From positions 1 to 41,198 of the forward strand of contig NZ_FMCH01000140.1 in NCBI RefSeq assembly GCF_900091855.1: 41,198 bases of DNA. The letters run 5' to 3'. Below, one piece after another: positions 1 to 7,511 of this stretch. Below the pieces are notes generated by a model, which worked only from the letters and a program-made list of their open reading frames with translations, was not told the origin of the DNA and made no database searches. This DNA is from Streptomyces sp. DvalAA-14 (lineage in GTDB: Bacteria; Actinomycetota; Actinomycetes; Streptomycetales; Streptomycetaceae). Position 1 is the stretch's first letter, and every line of letters starts with the position of its first letter. A program made the translations under genes and the position numbers.

Positions 1-1
1 C

Positions 2-175
2 AAGCGCCCGGGCCGGAAGACGGCCGCACCGGGCACCAACGGCCGGAAGGCCGGGCCGAACAGCCACCGGGGCGCGTCGTCGCGGCACGCCCGTACACCC
101 GGCGCGCACCACCGCGCGCCGGAGAACAAACCGCACCTCAGGGGGCGTACCGCCGACGGCGAAGGGCAGAGGTGA
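2..175 (+). CDS. C-terminal end of an unidentified protein (5' truncated by window)
   Basis: The reading frame open from base 2 to the TGA at 173-175 encodes 57 residues. About nine in ten third codon positions are G or C, which the other two forward frames do not show, so this is probably the tail of a real rightward gene. The tail is very basic and rich in Gly, Pro, His, Arg and Lys, with no recognisable domain. It resembles disordered basic tails of RNA helicases or large membrane transporters, but I cannot name it. It is followed by a cluster of hairpins and is convergent with the TetR gene. Confidence 0.45.
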   Translation, partial: KRPGRKTAAPGTNGRKAGPNSHRGASSRHARTPGAHHRAPENKPHLRGRTADGEGQR

Positions 176-206
176 CACTTCCGGGCGGGCATGCGCTGTA
201 GCAAGT

Positions 207-306
207 GAACCGACTGGTCATCGGTTCGGCGGACCCCGGTTCTCCCCGTATTGGGGTCCGCGTCCAGAGCGCGGCCGGGCGCATTTCCCCCTGCCCGGCC
301 GCGCTC
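207..306. terminator. Three stacked hairpins between convergent genes
   Basis: Three inverted repeats lie in a row: GAACCGA/TCGGTTC (207-227, 7-nt spacer), GGACCCC/GGGGTCC (231-259), and a perfect 14-bp stem GAGCGCGGCCGGGC (267-280) with its complement at 293-306 around a 12-nt loop. The last is a strong intrinsic-terminator candidate usable in both directions, between the truncated rightward gene and the leftward TetR gene. The first could instead be a TetR-type operator, because its centre CTGGTCA resembles such sites. Confidence 0.65.
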
Positions 307-360
307 GCCCGCGTCCGGAGCGCCACCCCGCGCACGATCCGCGCACGATCCGGCGCCGGG

Positions 361-420
361 CCGCGTGGCGCGAGCCGACTACCGCGTGGCGCGAGCCGAC
401 TACCGCGTGGCGTACGCCAG
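361..420. repeat. 21-bp tandem repeat covering the TetR stop codon
   Basis: Two full copies of a 21-bp unit start at 361 and 382 and a partial third starts at 403. Read on the minus strand the unit holds the last codons and the TAG stop of the TetR gene, so the gene end (ATR-stop) is repeated twice beyond the real stop. This looks like slippage duplication of the 3' end. Confidence 0.8.
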
Positions 421-1092
421 TACCCGCTCGCCGAGCAGACCCTCCACCGTGTCCAGCAGCGCCAGCGCGGCCGTCGCGATCGCCGCCGGGGGCTGCCCGG
501 CACGCGTGCGCTCGCCGATCTCCCGGAAGACCTGCTCCTGCGCCCAGCTGAGCTGGGAGGCGACCAGTCGCGGCAGCGGGTCGCCCGGCGCGGCGCCGGT
601 CTCGGCGGCCAGCACGGCCGCCAGCGCCTCCACCATCTCGCGCCGTATCGAGGCCAGCCGGGCGGCCAGCGTCGGTTCGGCGCGGACCATCTCCAGGAAG
701 CGGCCGAAGCCGCGGCTGAGCCCCACCATCCGCTCGCCGTGCCGCAGTTCGGCGCGCAGCGCGGCCAGCACCCCGGCCGCCGCGGAGCGCCCGTGCGGCC
801 GGTCGGCGACCATCTGCACCATGCGCTGGGCGGAAGCCTCCTCCGGGTAGAAGACCAGGTCTTCCTTGGAGGGGAAGTAGGTGTAGACGGTGTTGACGGA
901 CACTTCGGCCGTTCGTGCCACCTCGGCGATCGTCACCCGGCCGAAGCCGTGGTCCAGGAACAACCCGGTGGCGACTTCGGCGATGTGCTGCCTGGTCTGC
1001 CGTCTCTTCTCGTCACGCAGCCCGAGGGCGACGATCTCCTGAGCGCGGGTCGGCTCACGCACAGCGCCGCGGGTGATTTCGCTCACCCCCAC
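400..1092 (-). CDS. TetR/AcrR family transcriptional regulator
   Basis: A 230-residue DNA-binding repressor. The TetR_N helix-turn-helix lies at about residues 34-80, with the recognition helix segment VSVNTVYTYFPSKEDL at 65-80. The rest is an alpha-helical ligand-binding and dimerisation domain with no recognisable ligand signature. Start: GTG at 1092 or the in-frame GTG at 1086. A -10-like TACGAT occupies 1098-1093 on this strand, leaving six bases to 1086, so a leaderless message starting at 1086 is plausible. It lies downstream of, and parallel to, the polysialyltransferase gene, separated from it by a hairpin. No target is evident, although the palindrome at 207-227 is one candidate operator. 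Confidence 0.9.
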   Translation of the reverse strand: MGVSEITRGAVREPTRAQEIVALGLRDEKRRQTRQHIAEVATGLFLDHGFGRVTIAEVARTAEVSVNTVYTYFPSKEDLVFYPEEASAQRMVQMVADRPHGRSAAAGVLAALRAELRHGERMVGLSRGFGRFLEMVRAEPTLAARLASIRREMVEALAAVLAAETGAAPGDPLPRLVASQLSWAQEQVFREIGERTRAGQPPAAIATAALALLDTVEGLLGERVLAYATR

Positions 1093-1101
1093 ATCGTAAA
1101 G

Positions 1102-1141
1102 CAGCGGCGGGTGACGGCCCGAGGACCGCCACCCGCCGCTG
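1102..1141. terminator. Terminator of the leftward GT2-polysialyltransferase operon
   Basis: A perfect 12-bp stem, CAGCGGCGGGTG (1102-1113) with its complement at 1130-1141 and a 16-nt loop, lies 48 bases past the stop of the polysialyltransferase-family gene and immediately before the TetR promoter. It would separate the two leftward transcription units. Confidence 0.7.
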
Positions 1142-1188
1142 TCCGGCCCGCTCGGTTGTCCCGGGCGGGCTCGGTTGTCCCGGGGCGG

Positions 1189-2553
1189 TTATCCCAGGGT
1201 GGCCTTCTTGAAGGCACGGGCGCGGCGGGCCACCCGGCGGACCGTCCGGTTGCGCGGCACGAACGCCAGCCGGCCGGGGACCGCGCCGGGCAGGCCGAGC
1301 GAGGTGAGCCGGCGGCGCTTGAAGTAGGGCCAGGTGCCGGCGTTCAGCCGGTCCGTCAGCCAGGTCACGGCTTCCTCCCGCAGATGCGGGTACGCCTGCG
1401 CCTGCATGCAGTAGCCCACCGCGTACAGCAGCGGCGTCAGTTCGGCGGCCACCTGCTGCGGGGACGGCGGGGCCCAGGCCCGTACCCCGCCGGTGTCCGC
1501 CAGGTCGGGCAGCAGCGCGTGCACGATGGTGACCGGGATCCGGTTGCTGTTCTGGTACGGCGCGAGCCGCTCCAGCAGCAGCTTGGTGCCGGTGCGGGCG
1601 ACCGGGATGCCGTAGAACACCGAGGCGGTCAGCAGCGCGGTGGAGAAGCAGCCGACGACCAGCGCCGGGCGCGCCTTGAGGTAGACGACCTCGGCCAGGA
1701 TCGGCGAGTTGAGCACCGTCAGCCGGGTGCCGAGGCGCTGTGCCTCGGCCTTGAGCGGCTCGGTCCACTCGGCGGGGGCCGTCGGGTGCGGCTTGAAGAC
1801 GATCTCGTTGTGCCCGAGGGCGGCGGCCCCCCGCACCATCGACAGGTGCAGCTCCTCCTCCTCGGCCGGCGTGATCAGGCCCAGCGCCGACAGGTACTGG
1901 CCGAGCAGCAGCGCGGCCCCCTCGGGTACACCCGCCAGGTCGTCGCCGCCGGCGTCCATCGATGCCTCGGCGACCTCGGCGAGCACCTTGGTGAACTCCG
2001 CGGAGGGCACCACCTCGGAGGGCACGCCGTGCTCGCTGAGCAGCAGCGGGCGCAGCCCCGGCACCAGATCGAGATGCAGCAGCCGGTCGATGCGGGTGTC
2101 CACCAGCGCGCCCAGCTTGTTGCGGGTCGGGCCGTAGGACATCAGGCCGTCGGCGTAGACGGTGATCGGCGCGCCCTGGAAGACCGCGGCCACCGCGAGG
2201 GCCGGCTCGACCTGGATGGACTCCACGATCAGTTCGATCTTGTCGTCGCCGAGGTTCCACAGCATCCGTACATAGCGTTCCCAGAGGGGGACGTCGTCGG
2301 CGCGCGGCGCCCAGCCGCCCGGGTGCAGCGGGTGGATCGTCTCGTTCCACGACACCAGGCCGTCGAAGCGGGAGCGCAGCGCCGCGAAGCCGGGGGCCTG
2401 GTCGAGCGGCGGGGTGATCTCCGGGATCGCCGCGTTGTTGCACACCACCAGCAGGCGGCGGTCGGCGGCGGCGAAGGAGCCGGCGTCCAGACCGGCGGCC
2501 AAGGTGGCCGCGCCGTACAGCGTGGAGGCGAGGAAGAGCTGGGTGCGGGCCAT
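1189..2553 (-). CDS. Alpha-2,8-polysialyltransferase family protein (putative nonulosonic acid polymerase)
   Basis: A 454-residue protein starting MARTQLFLAST, which fits the bacterial polysialyltransferase/capsule glycosyltransferase family (Pfam POLYST group). The C-terminal half has the GT-B-like features IVFKPHPTAP and a later VGCFSTALLTAS segment, corresponding to the HP and S-rich nucleotide-binding motifs of polysialyltransferases. Residues 1-40 carry the typical LYGAATLAAGL start. The ATG overlaps the TGA of the upstream GT2 gene (ATGA), so the two are translationally coupled. The frame stays open far upstream through the GT2 gene, but that part is a shadow of GT2. With CMP-nonulosonate synthesis genes about 3 kb away, the inferred job is polymerising or transferring Kdn-like units in a wall polymer. 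The exact linkage cannot be read from sequence. Confidence 0.85.
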   Translation of the reverse strand: MARTQLFLASTLYGAATLAAGLDAGSFAAADRRLLVVCNNAAIPEITPPLDQAPGFAALRSRFDGLVSWNETIHPLHPGGWAPRADDVPLWERYVRMLWNLGDDKIELIVESIQVEPALAVAAVFQGAPITVYADGLMSYGPTRNKLGALVDTRIDRLLHLDLVPGLRPLLLSEHGVPSEVVPSAEFTKVLAEVAEASMDAGGDDLAGVPEGAALLLGQYLSALGLITPAEEEELHLSMVRGAAALGHNEIVFKPHPTAPAEWTEPLKAEAQRLGTRLTVLNSPILAEVVYLKARPALVVGCFSTALLTASVFYGIPVARTGTKLLLERLAPYQNSNRIPVTIVHALLPDLADTGGVRAWAPPSPQQVAAELTPLLYAVGYCMQAQAYPHLREEAVTWLTDRLNAGTWPYFKRRRLTSLGLPGAVPGRLAFVPRNRTVRRVARRARAFKKATLG

Positions 2554-3644
2554 CACGCCACCGCCCCTTCGTTGTCGCGGGCGTCGAGGTCGTCGCCGGT
2601 GCCGGCTTCGGCGACCGCGCGCTTCGATCCCGGGGCGGGCGGGGGCGGTGCGGCGGCCGCCGCACCCGGGTCCTCGTTGCGGGCCGGCAGCCGCCAGCGC
2701 AGCCGGCGGATCTTGGAACTGCGCTCCAGGTCCATCGAGTCCAGCGCTTCGGTGAGCACGTCCTGCGGCAGCTGGCGGAGCGCGGCGGCGCTCATCGACT
2801 TCAGCTTGCGGGCCACCGCCGGCTCGAACCGGTCGATGTTCCCCAGGTGGTGGGCGATGATCGCGCAGTAGGTACGGACCGCCTTGGGCAGGAACAGCTC
2901 CGCGTCGGGGTCCTTGGAGACCTCGGCGATCACCTGGTCGAAGCTGCGGATGAAGTCGAGTTGGCGGACATCGCCGATCTGCGTCAGCGAGGTGGCCACC
3001 CCGCGCCGGTAGAAGATGCCCATCAGGCCGGCGGCCACCGCGAAGGTGTCGGCCTGCAGGTGCAGCCGCCAGATCCACGGCCGGTCCTCGGCGGTGCGCA
3101 GCCCGTCCTGGAAGTGCAGCAGCCCGCGGTCCACCAGCCGGCGGTGGTAGATCCCGGCCCAGGCGTACGGGTAGTCCACCGAGGTCGAGCGGTCGGCGGG
3201 CAGGATCGCGTCGCGGCCCTTGAGGCTGACCCCGCGGCGGCCGTGCGGCACCCGGATGACGTTGCGGACCCGGCCCGTGCACTGGACGTGGTCGACGCGG
3301 ACGAAGTCGGTGTCCAACTCCTCGATGGCCGACACCAGCTGCGGCAGGTAGCCGGGGCCGTACCAGTCGTCGCCGTCGAGGAAGGTGAGGTACTGGCCGC
3401 GGGCCGCGTCTATCCCGGTGTTGCGCGCGGTGGCCAGCCCCCCGTTCTTCTCGTGCCGGACGAGCCGGGCGCCGGGCAGCGTGTCCAGCGCCTGCTCCAG
3501 GATCACCGGGGTCCGGTCGGTCGACGAGTCGTCCACCAGCACGAACTCGTAATCCGGATCGGCGTTCGCCCGGAGGCTGCGCAGGGTGTCCGCGGCATAC
3601 TGCTGGACATTGAAAAAGGGCACGACAACGGAGAGCTTGACCAC
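2553..3644 (-). CDS. Family 2 glycosyltransferase (GT-A fold)
   Basis: 363 residues. The GT2 catalytic domain spans about 1-230: VVVPFFNVQQY at 6-16, VDDSSTD at 38-44 (nucleotide binding), DGDDW at 90-94 (metal-binding DXD) and the AED acidic motif at 185-187 as likely catalytic base. The C-terminal 40 residues are Ala/Pro rich and probably disordered. The GTG start at 3644 is preceded by TAATGT at 3656-3651 with a six-base spacer, which suggests a leaderless transcript. It is the first gene of a two-gene leftward operon whose second member is a polysialyltransferase-family protein, so it probably adds a neutral sugar or starts the nonulosonate-containing wall polymer. Sugar specificity is unknown. 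Confidence 0.9.
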   Translation of the reverse strand: MVKLSVVVPFFNVQQYAADTLRSLRANADPDYEFVLVDDSSTDRTPVILEQALDTLPGARLVRHEKNGGLATARNTGIDAARGQYLTFLDGDDWYGPGYLPQLVSAIEELDTDFVRVDHVQCTGRVRNVIRVPHGRRGVSLKGRDAILPADRSTSVDYPYAWAGIYHRRLVDRGLLHFQDGLRTAEDRPWIWRLHLQADTFAVAAGLMGIFYRRGVATSLTQIGDVRQLDFIRSFDQVIAEVSKDPDAELFLPKAVRTYCAIIAHHLGNIDRFEPAVARKLKSMSAAALRQLPQDVLTEALDSMDLERSSKIRRLRWRLPARNEDPGAAAAAPPPPAPGSKRAVAEAGTGDDLDARDNEGAVA

Positions 3645-3738
3645 TCCCGTACATTAGGCCGTTCAGCCCCCCTTGTGCTTTGCATCGAACATACATCTAG
3701 GTAAACGAACCATGTCAGAACGGTAACGGTGCGTGTCC

Positions 3739-3758
3739 GGGGTGACCCGGGTCACCCC
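3739..3758. promoter_or_regulatory. Perfect 20-bp palindrome in the divergent promoter region
   Basis: GGGGTGACCCGGGTCACCCC is a perfect 20-bp palindrome centred between the divergent glycosyltransferase operons (start codons at 3644 and about 3869). It is flanked by an imperfect inverted pair, GTAAACGAACCATG (3701-3714) and CATGTTGTTTAC (3793-3804). The position suggests an operator controlling both arms of the polymer locus. It does not fit the AfsQ1 rule, because the GTGAC/GTCAC half sites are 4 bp apart, not 6. Confidence 0.55.
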
Positions 3759-3868
3759 TGGCGCCCGCTGGACCGTCGCCTCCGATCCGAAGCATGTTGT
3801 TTACCTCCCGTTGGCCGATGGTTAGCGTGTTGAGTCCAAGTGCTTCCTACTGTCAGGGTGTGGAACGT

Positions 3869-5155
3869 ATGCCCGGCCCACTGAGGGTCACTGTGATCGC
3901 CGATTCGGACACCCGGTGGAAGTGGGGTGCGCTGACCGCGCGACGCATCGACCCCGATGCCCGACTCGACGCGCGCCTGTTGCGCGGCCGTGCCACGCCC
4001 ACCCCGCGCCAGCTCGCTGAACTGGGCATTCCCGCCGACTCGATGGTGGAGGCGACCGCGGCCGAGATCCTGGCCGACACCAACGCGGACAGCTGCGACG
4101 TCGTGGTCATCTCCTGCGTCGGCGGCACCGTGCAGGCCCTTCTGCACGGTCTCAACCGTGCCTGGGAGGGCCGCTCCTCACGCCCGGTGGTCGTCACCGG
4201 ATACGTCGGTGTCGTCTACGAGAAGCTCGCCGACGGACTGCTGCTGCGGGCCGGCGCCGACGTGGTCCTGGCCAACAGCGCCGATGACGCAGAGCGATTC
4301 CGGGCCGTGTACGACGGTGTGGGATATCCCACAGGCGCGATCGCCGAAACCGCGCTGCCGTTCCTCGGCGGCGAGCGCTACCGGCCGGACCCGGGGCGGC
4401 GGTTCACCGTCACCTTCGCCGTCCAGCCGTCGGTGCCCGAAGGCCGCGCCGACCGGCTGCACTTGCTGCGGCGGACCGTCGAGCACGCCCGCCGCCACCC
4501 CGAGCGCGATGTGCTGGTCAAGCTCCGCAGCAAACCCGGCGAGCACACCACGCACATCGAGGAGAACCCGTACCAGAAACTGGTCGCCTCCCTGGACCCG
4601 CCGCGCAATGTGGAGTTGGTCTACGGCAACATGGGGGAGGTGCTGGACCGAACCGACCTCCTGGTGACGGTCAGCTCCACCGCGGCACTGGAGTCGCTGT
4701 ACCGCCGGATACCGACCGCGATCCTCACCGACCTCGGCATCCGCGAGTCCCTCGGCAACCACCACTTCCTCGGTTCGGGCTGCTTCGCGTCCTGGGACGA
4801 ACTCGACGACGGACACCTGCCGCAGGCCGACCCCGACTGGACCGCCGCGCACGGGGTGGGCGACGGCGACGCCTACGCGGGCCTGCGCGCCCGGGTCCGC
4901 GTCCTGCTGGACATGCCCGAACTGCCGCGACTGGCCCCCTACTACACCCAGCGCACCGCCCCCGGATACCTCCCCGGCATCCTCGCCCGGCAGGGCCTGG
5001 ACCCCAAGGGCGAGCCCATCGGCGGCTTCTCCCCGCGCGAGCCGGGCCCGGTTCGCAAGGCGGTCCACGACCTGGTGCGCAACTCCGCCCGCACCGCTTA
5101 CCGTCAGGGCGTACAGCGCGTCGCCCCCGTCATCCGCCGCTGGGGCCAGCTGTGA
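3869..5155 (+). CDS. DUF6716-type putative glycosyltransferase
   Basis: About 428 residues. It begins PLRVTVIADSDTRWKWGALTA, a Rossmann-like start typical of the Streptomyces family annotated as DUF6716 putative glycosyltransferase. The middle part has VLVKLRSKPGEH and LLVTVSSTAALESLYRRIP, reminiscent of the KxR/HP and SST motifs of GT-B polysialyl- and teichoic-acid-type transferases. Start choice: ATG 3869 or GTG 3860. TACTGT at 3848-3853 ends six bases before the GTG, so leaderless initiation at 3860 is possible. The stop overlaps a possible GTG of the next gene. It lies first in the rightward operon with the CMP-nonulosonate synthetase and NeuB, so it probably builds the same polymer. Family assignment is from memory of sequence style. 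Confidence 0.8.
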   Translation: MPGPLRVTVIADSDTRWKWGALTARRIDPDARLDARLLRGRATPTPRQLAELGIPADSMVEATAAEILADTNADSCDVVVISCVGGTVQALLHGLNRAWEGRSSRPVVVTGYVGVVYEKLADGLLLRAGADVVLANSADDAERFRAVYDGVGYPTGAIAETALPFLGGERYRPDPGRRFTVTFAVQPSVPEGRADRLHLLRRTVEHARRHPERDVLVKLRSKPGEHTTHIEENPYQKLVASLDPPRNVELVYGNMGEVLDRTDLLVTVSSTAALESLYRRIPTAILTDLGIRESLGNHHFLGSGCFASWDELDDGHLPQADPDWTAAHGVGDGDAYAGLRARVRVLLDMPELPRLAPYYTQRTAPGYLPGILARQGLDPKGEPIGGFSPREPGPVRKAVHDLVRNSARTAYRQGVQRVAPVIRRWGQL

Positions 5156-5229
5156 CACCGCGCACACGTACGGCCGAAGACCAGGCACCGCCGGAGCCGC
5201 CGGTGCCCGCACTGACAGGAGCCACCCCG

Positions 5230-6435
5230 ATGACCACCGAACCGGCCCAAGCCGCCCCCCGCGTGCTCGCGGTCATACCCGCCCGCGGCGGGTCCAAGGG
5301 CGTACCCGGCAAGAACCTCGCGGCGGTCGGCGGTGTCCCGCTGGTCGCCCGGGCGGTACTGGCCTGCACCGGGGCCCGCCGGGTCAGTGACGTCGTGGTG
5401 TCCACCGACGACCCCTCCATCGCCGAGGTCGCGCGGTCGGCCGGCGCCGAGGTCGTGCTGCGGCCGGTCGCCATCGCCGGCGACACCGCCACCAGCGAGG
5501 CCGCCGTGCTGCACGCCATGGACAGTCACGAGGCGGCCATCGGCGCGACCACCGACGTGGTGCTGCTGGTCCAGTGCACCAGCCCCTTCATCACCAGCGA
5601 CGAGATCGACGGCGTGGTCGCCGCGGTCACCGAGGGCGGCGCCGACACCGCGCACACCGTGGCGCCCTTCCACGGCTTCGTCTGGCGCGACGGCGACGCG
5701 GCCGACGAGGGCTCCTTCGGCGTCAACCACGACAAGGCCACCCGGCCGCGCCGCCAGGACCGCCCGCAGGACCTGCTGGAGACCGGCGCCGCGTACGGCA
5801 TGCGCGCCGACGGCTTCCGCGCCGCGAAGCACCGCTTCTTCGGCCGGACCGCGCTGGTGCGCACCGACCCCGCCCGGGTGCTGGAGATCGACGAGCCCGC
5901 CGATCTCGAACGCGCCCGCGCGCTGGCCCCGCTGCTCGACCCGCGGGCCGGCATCCCGACCCGCGACGACGTCGACGCGGTCGTACTCGACTTCGACGGC
6001 ACCCAGACCGATGACCGGGTGCTGATCGATTCGGACGGACACGAGGCCGTCACCGTGCACCGCGGTGACGGACTCGGGATCGCGGCACTGCGCCGCGCGG
6101 GCGTGCCCGTACTGATCCTGTCCACCGAGACCAACCCGGTCGTCGCCGCCCGGGCCAGGAAGCTCAACGTCCCGGTCCTGCACGGCATCGACCGTAAGGA
6201 CCTCGCGCTCAAGCAGTGGTGCGAGGAGAACGGCATCGCGCCGGAGCGGGTGCTCTACGCGGGCAACGACGTCAACGACCTGGGCTGTTTCGCCCTGGTC
6301 GGCTGGCCCGTCGCCGTCGCCGGAGCGCATGACGTGGTCCGGGCCGCCGCCCGGGCCGTCACCACCGCCCACGGCGGCCACGGGGCGATCCGCGAGATCG
6401 CCGCATGGCTGCTCGGTCCCACTCTCGCTCGCTGA
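5230..6435 (+). CDS. neuA: Bifunctional CMP-nonulosonate cytidylyltransferase / HAD phosphatase
   Basis: 401 residues with two fused enzymes. Residues 11-240 are an N-acylneuraminate cytidylyltransferase: IPARGGSKGVPGKNL at 16-30 binds CTP, VQCTSPF is the conserved QxTSP-like motif, and EIDEPADLE is a metal-binding end motif. Residues about 248-401 are a KdsC-type HAD phosphatase: DFDGTQTDD near 254 (nucleophile loop), RKDLALK (Lys) and GNDVND near 345. The inferred reactions are dephosphorylation of a nonulosonate-9-phosphate and activation to the CMP-sugar. An in-frame GTG at 5152 overlaps the previous stop, but AGGAG at 5217-5221 with an 8-nt spacer favours ATG 5230. The next gene supplies the synthase. 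With no GlcNAc epimerase or N-acyltransferase nearby, Kdn from mannose-6-P is the most economical product. Confidence 0.93.
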   Translation: MTTEPAQAAPRVLAVIPARGGSKGVPGKNLAAVGGVPLVARAVLACTGARRVSDVVVSTDDPSIAEVARSAGAEVVLRPVAIAGDTATSEAAVLHAMDSHEAAIGATTDVVLLVQCTSPFITSDEIDGVVAAVTEGGADTAHTVAPFHGFVWRDGDAADEGSFGVNHDKATRPRRQDRPQDLLETGAAYGMRADGFRAAKHRFFGRTALVRTDPARVLEIDEPADLERARALAPLLDPRAGIPTRDDVDAVVLDFDGTQTDDRVLIDSDGHEAVTVHRGDGLGIAALRRAGVPVLILSTETNPVVAARARKLNVPVLHGIDRKDLALKQWCEENGIAPERVLYAGNDVNDLGCFALVGWPVAVAGAHDVVRAAARAVTTAHGGHGAIREIAAWLLGPTLAR

Positions 6436-6486
6436 CGACGTTTCACGAAGTCCAGAACACCCCCTGAAAACCGAAGGAACACCCCC

Positions 6487-7440
6487 GTGGCCTCTATCCC
6501 GGCAATTCTCCCCGCCAACCTTCGCCCCGTCGGCTCCCGCCACATCGGCAACGGTCAGCCCGTGTACATCACCGGCGAGATCGGCATCAACCACAACGGC
6601 GAGCTGGAGAACGCGTTCGCTCTGATCGACGCCGCCGTCGCCGCAGGGTGTGACGCGGTCAAGTTCCAAAAGCGCACCCCGGAGATCTGCACCCCGCGCG
6701 ACCAGTGGGACATCGAGCGCGACACCCCCTGGGGCCGGATGACGTACATCGACTACCGCCACCGTGTGGAGTTCGACGAGGACGGCTACCGCGCCATCGA
6801 CGAGTACTGCCGCAAGCGCGGCATCGACTGGTTCGCCTCCCCGTGGGACGTCCCGTCGGTCGAGTTCCTCGAGAAGTTCGACGTCCCGGTCTACAAGGTG
6901 GCCTCGGCCAGCCTCACCGACGACGAGCTGCTGCAGGCGATGCGCGCCACCGGCCGTACCGTCGTGCTGTCCACCGGCATGTCGACGCCGAAGCAGATAC
7001 GGCACGCGGTCGAGGTGCTCGGCAGCGAGAACATCGTCATCTGCCACGCCACGTCGACGTACCCGGCGAAGAACGAAGAGCTCAACCTGCGGATGATCAA
7101 GACCCTCCAGTCCGAGTTCCCGAACGTGCCGGTCGGCTACTCGGGCCACGAGGTCGGCCTGCAGACCACGCTCGCCGCGGTCGCGCTCGGCGCGGTCTTC
7201 GTGGAGCGCCACATCACCCTCGACCGCGCGATGTGGGGCTCCGACCAGGCCGCGTCCGTCGAGTCGCAGGGCCTGGACCGGCTGGTGCGCGACATCCGCA
7301 TCATCGAGACCGCGCTCGGCGACGGCGTCAAGAAGGTCTACGAGGGCGAGCTCGGCCCGATGAAGAAGCTGCGCCGCGTCCCCGGCGTGATCGCCGAGGC
7401 CGAGGCCGCCGCCTCCTCCTCCGAGGCCACCTCGGTCTGA
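6487..7440 (+). CDS. neuB: NeuB-family nonulosonic acid (Kdn-type) synthase lacking the SAF domain
   Basis: A 317-residue TIM-barrel enzyme condensing PEP with a hexose substrate. Visible active-site elements are GEIGINHNG (Glu31), KFQKR (Lys59/Lys62), YKVASAS (about 136), VGYSGHE and VERHITLDR (metal-ligand His242). GTG start; AAGGA at 6474-6478 is the Shine-Dalgarno sequence. Two oddities. The usual second metal-ligand segment GPDH/GSDH reads GSDQ, with Gln254 at the His position. The protein also ends right after the barrel, without the roughly 60-residue antifreeze-like SAF domain that completes the active site in classical NeuB (about 345 residues). The fused 9-phosphatase next door suggests the product is a 9-phosphate, as with Kdn-9-P synthases. 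Confidence is high for the family and moderate for the product. Confidence 0.93.
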   Translation: MASIPAILPANLRPVGSRHIGNGQPVYITGEIGINHNGELENAFALIDAAVAAGCDAVKFQKRTPEICTPRDQWDIERDTPWGRMTYIDYRHRVEFDEDGYRAIDEYCRKRGIDWFASPWDVPSVEFLEKFDVPVYKVASASLTDDELLQAMRATGRTVVLSTGMSTPKQIRHAVEVLGSENIVICHATSTYPAKNEELNLRMIKTLQSEFPNVPVGYSGHEVGLQTTLAAVALGAVFVERHITLDRAMWGSDQAASVESQGLDRLVRDIRIIETALGDGVKKVYEGELGPMKKLRRVPGVIAEAEAAASSSEATSV

Positions 7441-7511
7441 TTCGGTCTGACCCGCCCGCGGCGGGGATCGGGCTTCCAGGACACGTGAACAAGAAGGACG
7501 AGGACGAGGCA

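Noticed and set aside
205..2871. Very long open frame on the plus strand across the TetR, polysialyltransferase and GT2 genes
   Set aside because: Its peptide is Arg/Gly/Gln-rich without any domain and lies antisense to clear genes; such frames are common in GC-rich DNA.
2554..3696. N-terminal extension of the polysialyltransferase-family gene through the GT2 gene
   Set aside because: The extension is out-of-frame GT2 sequence; the ATGA overlap at 2553 and the family-typical MARTQLFLAST mark the start.
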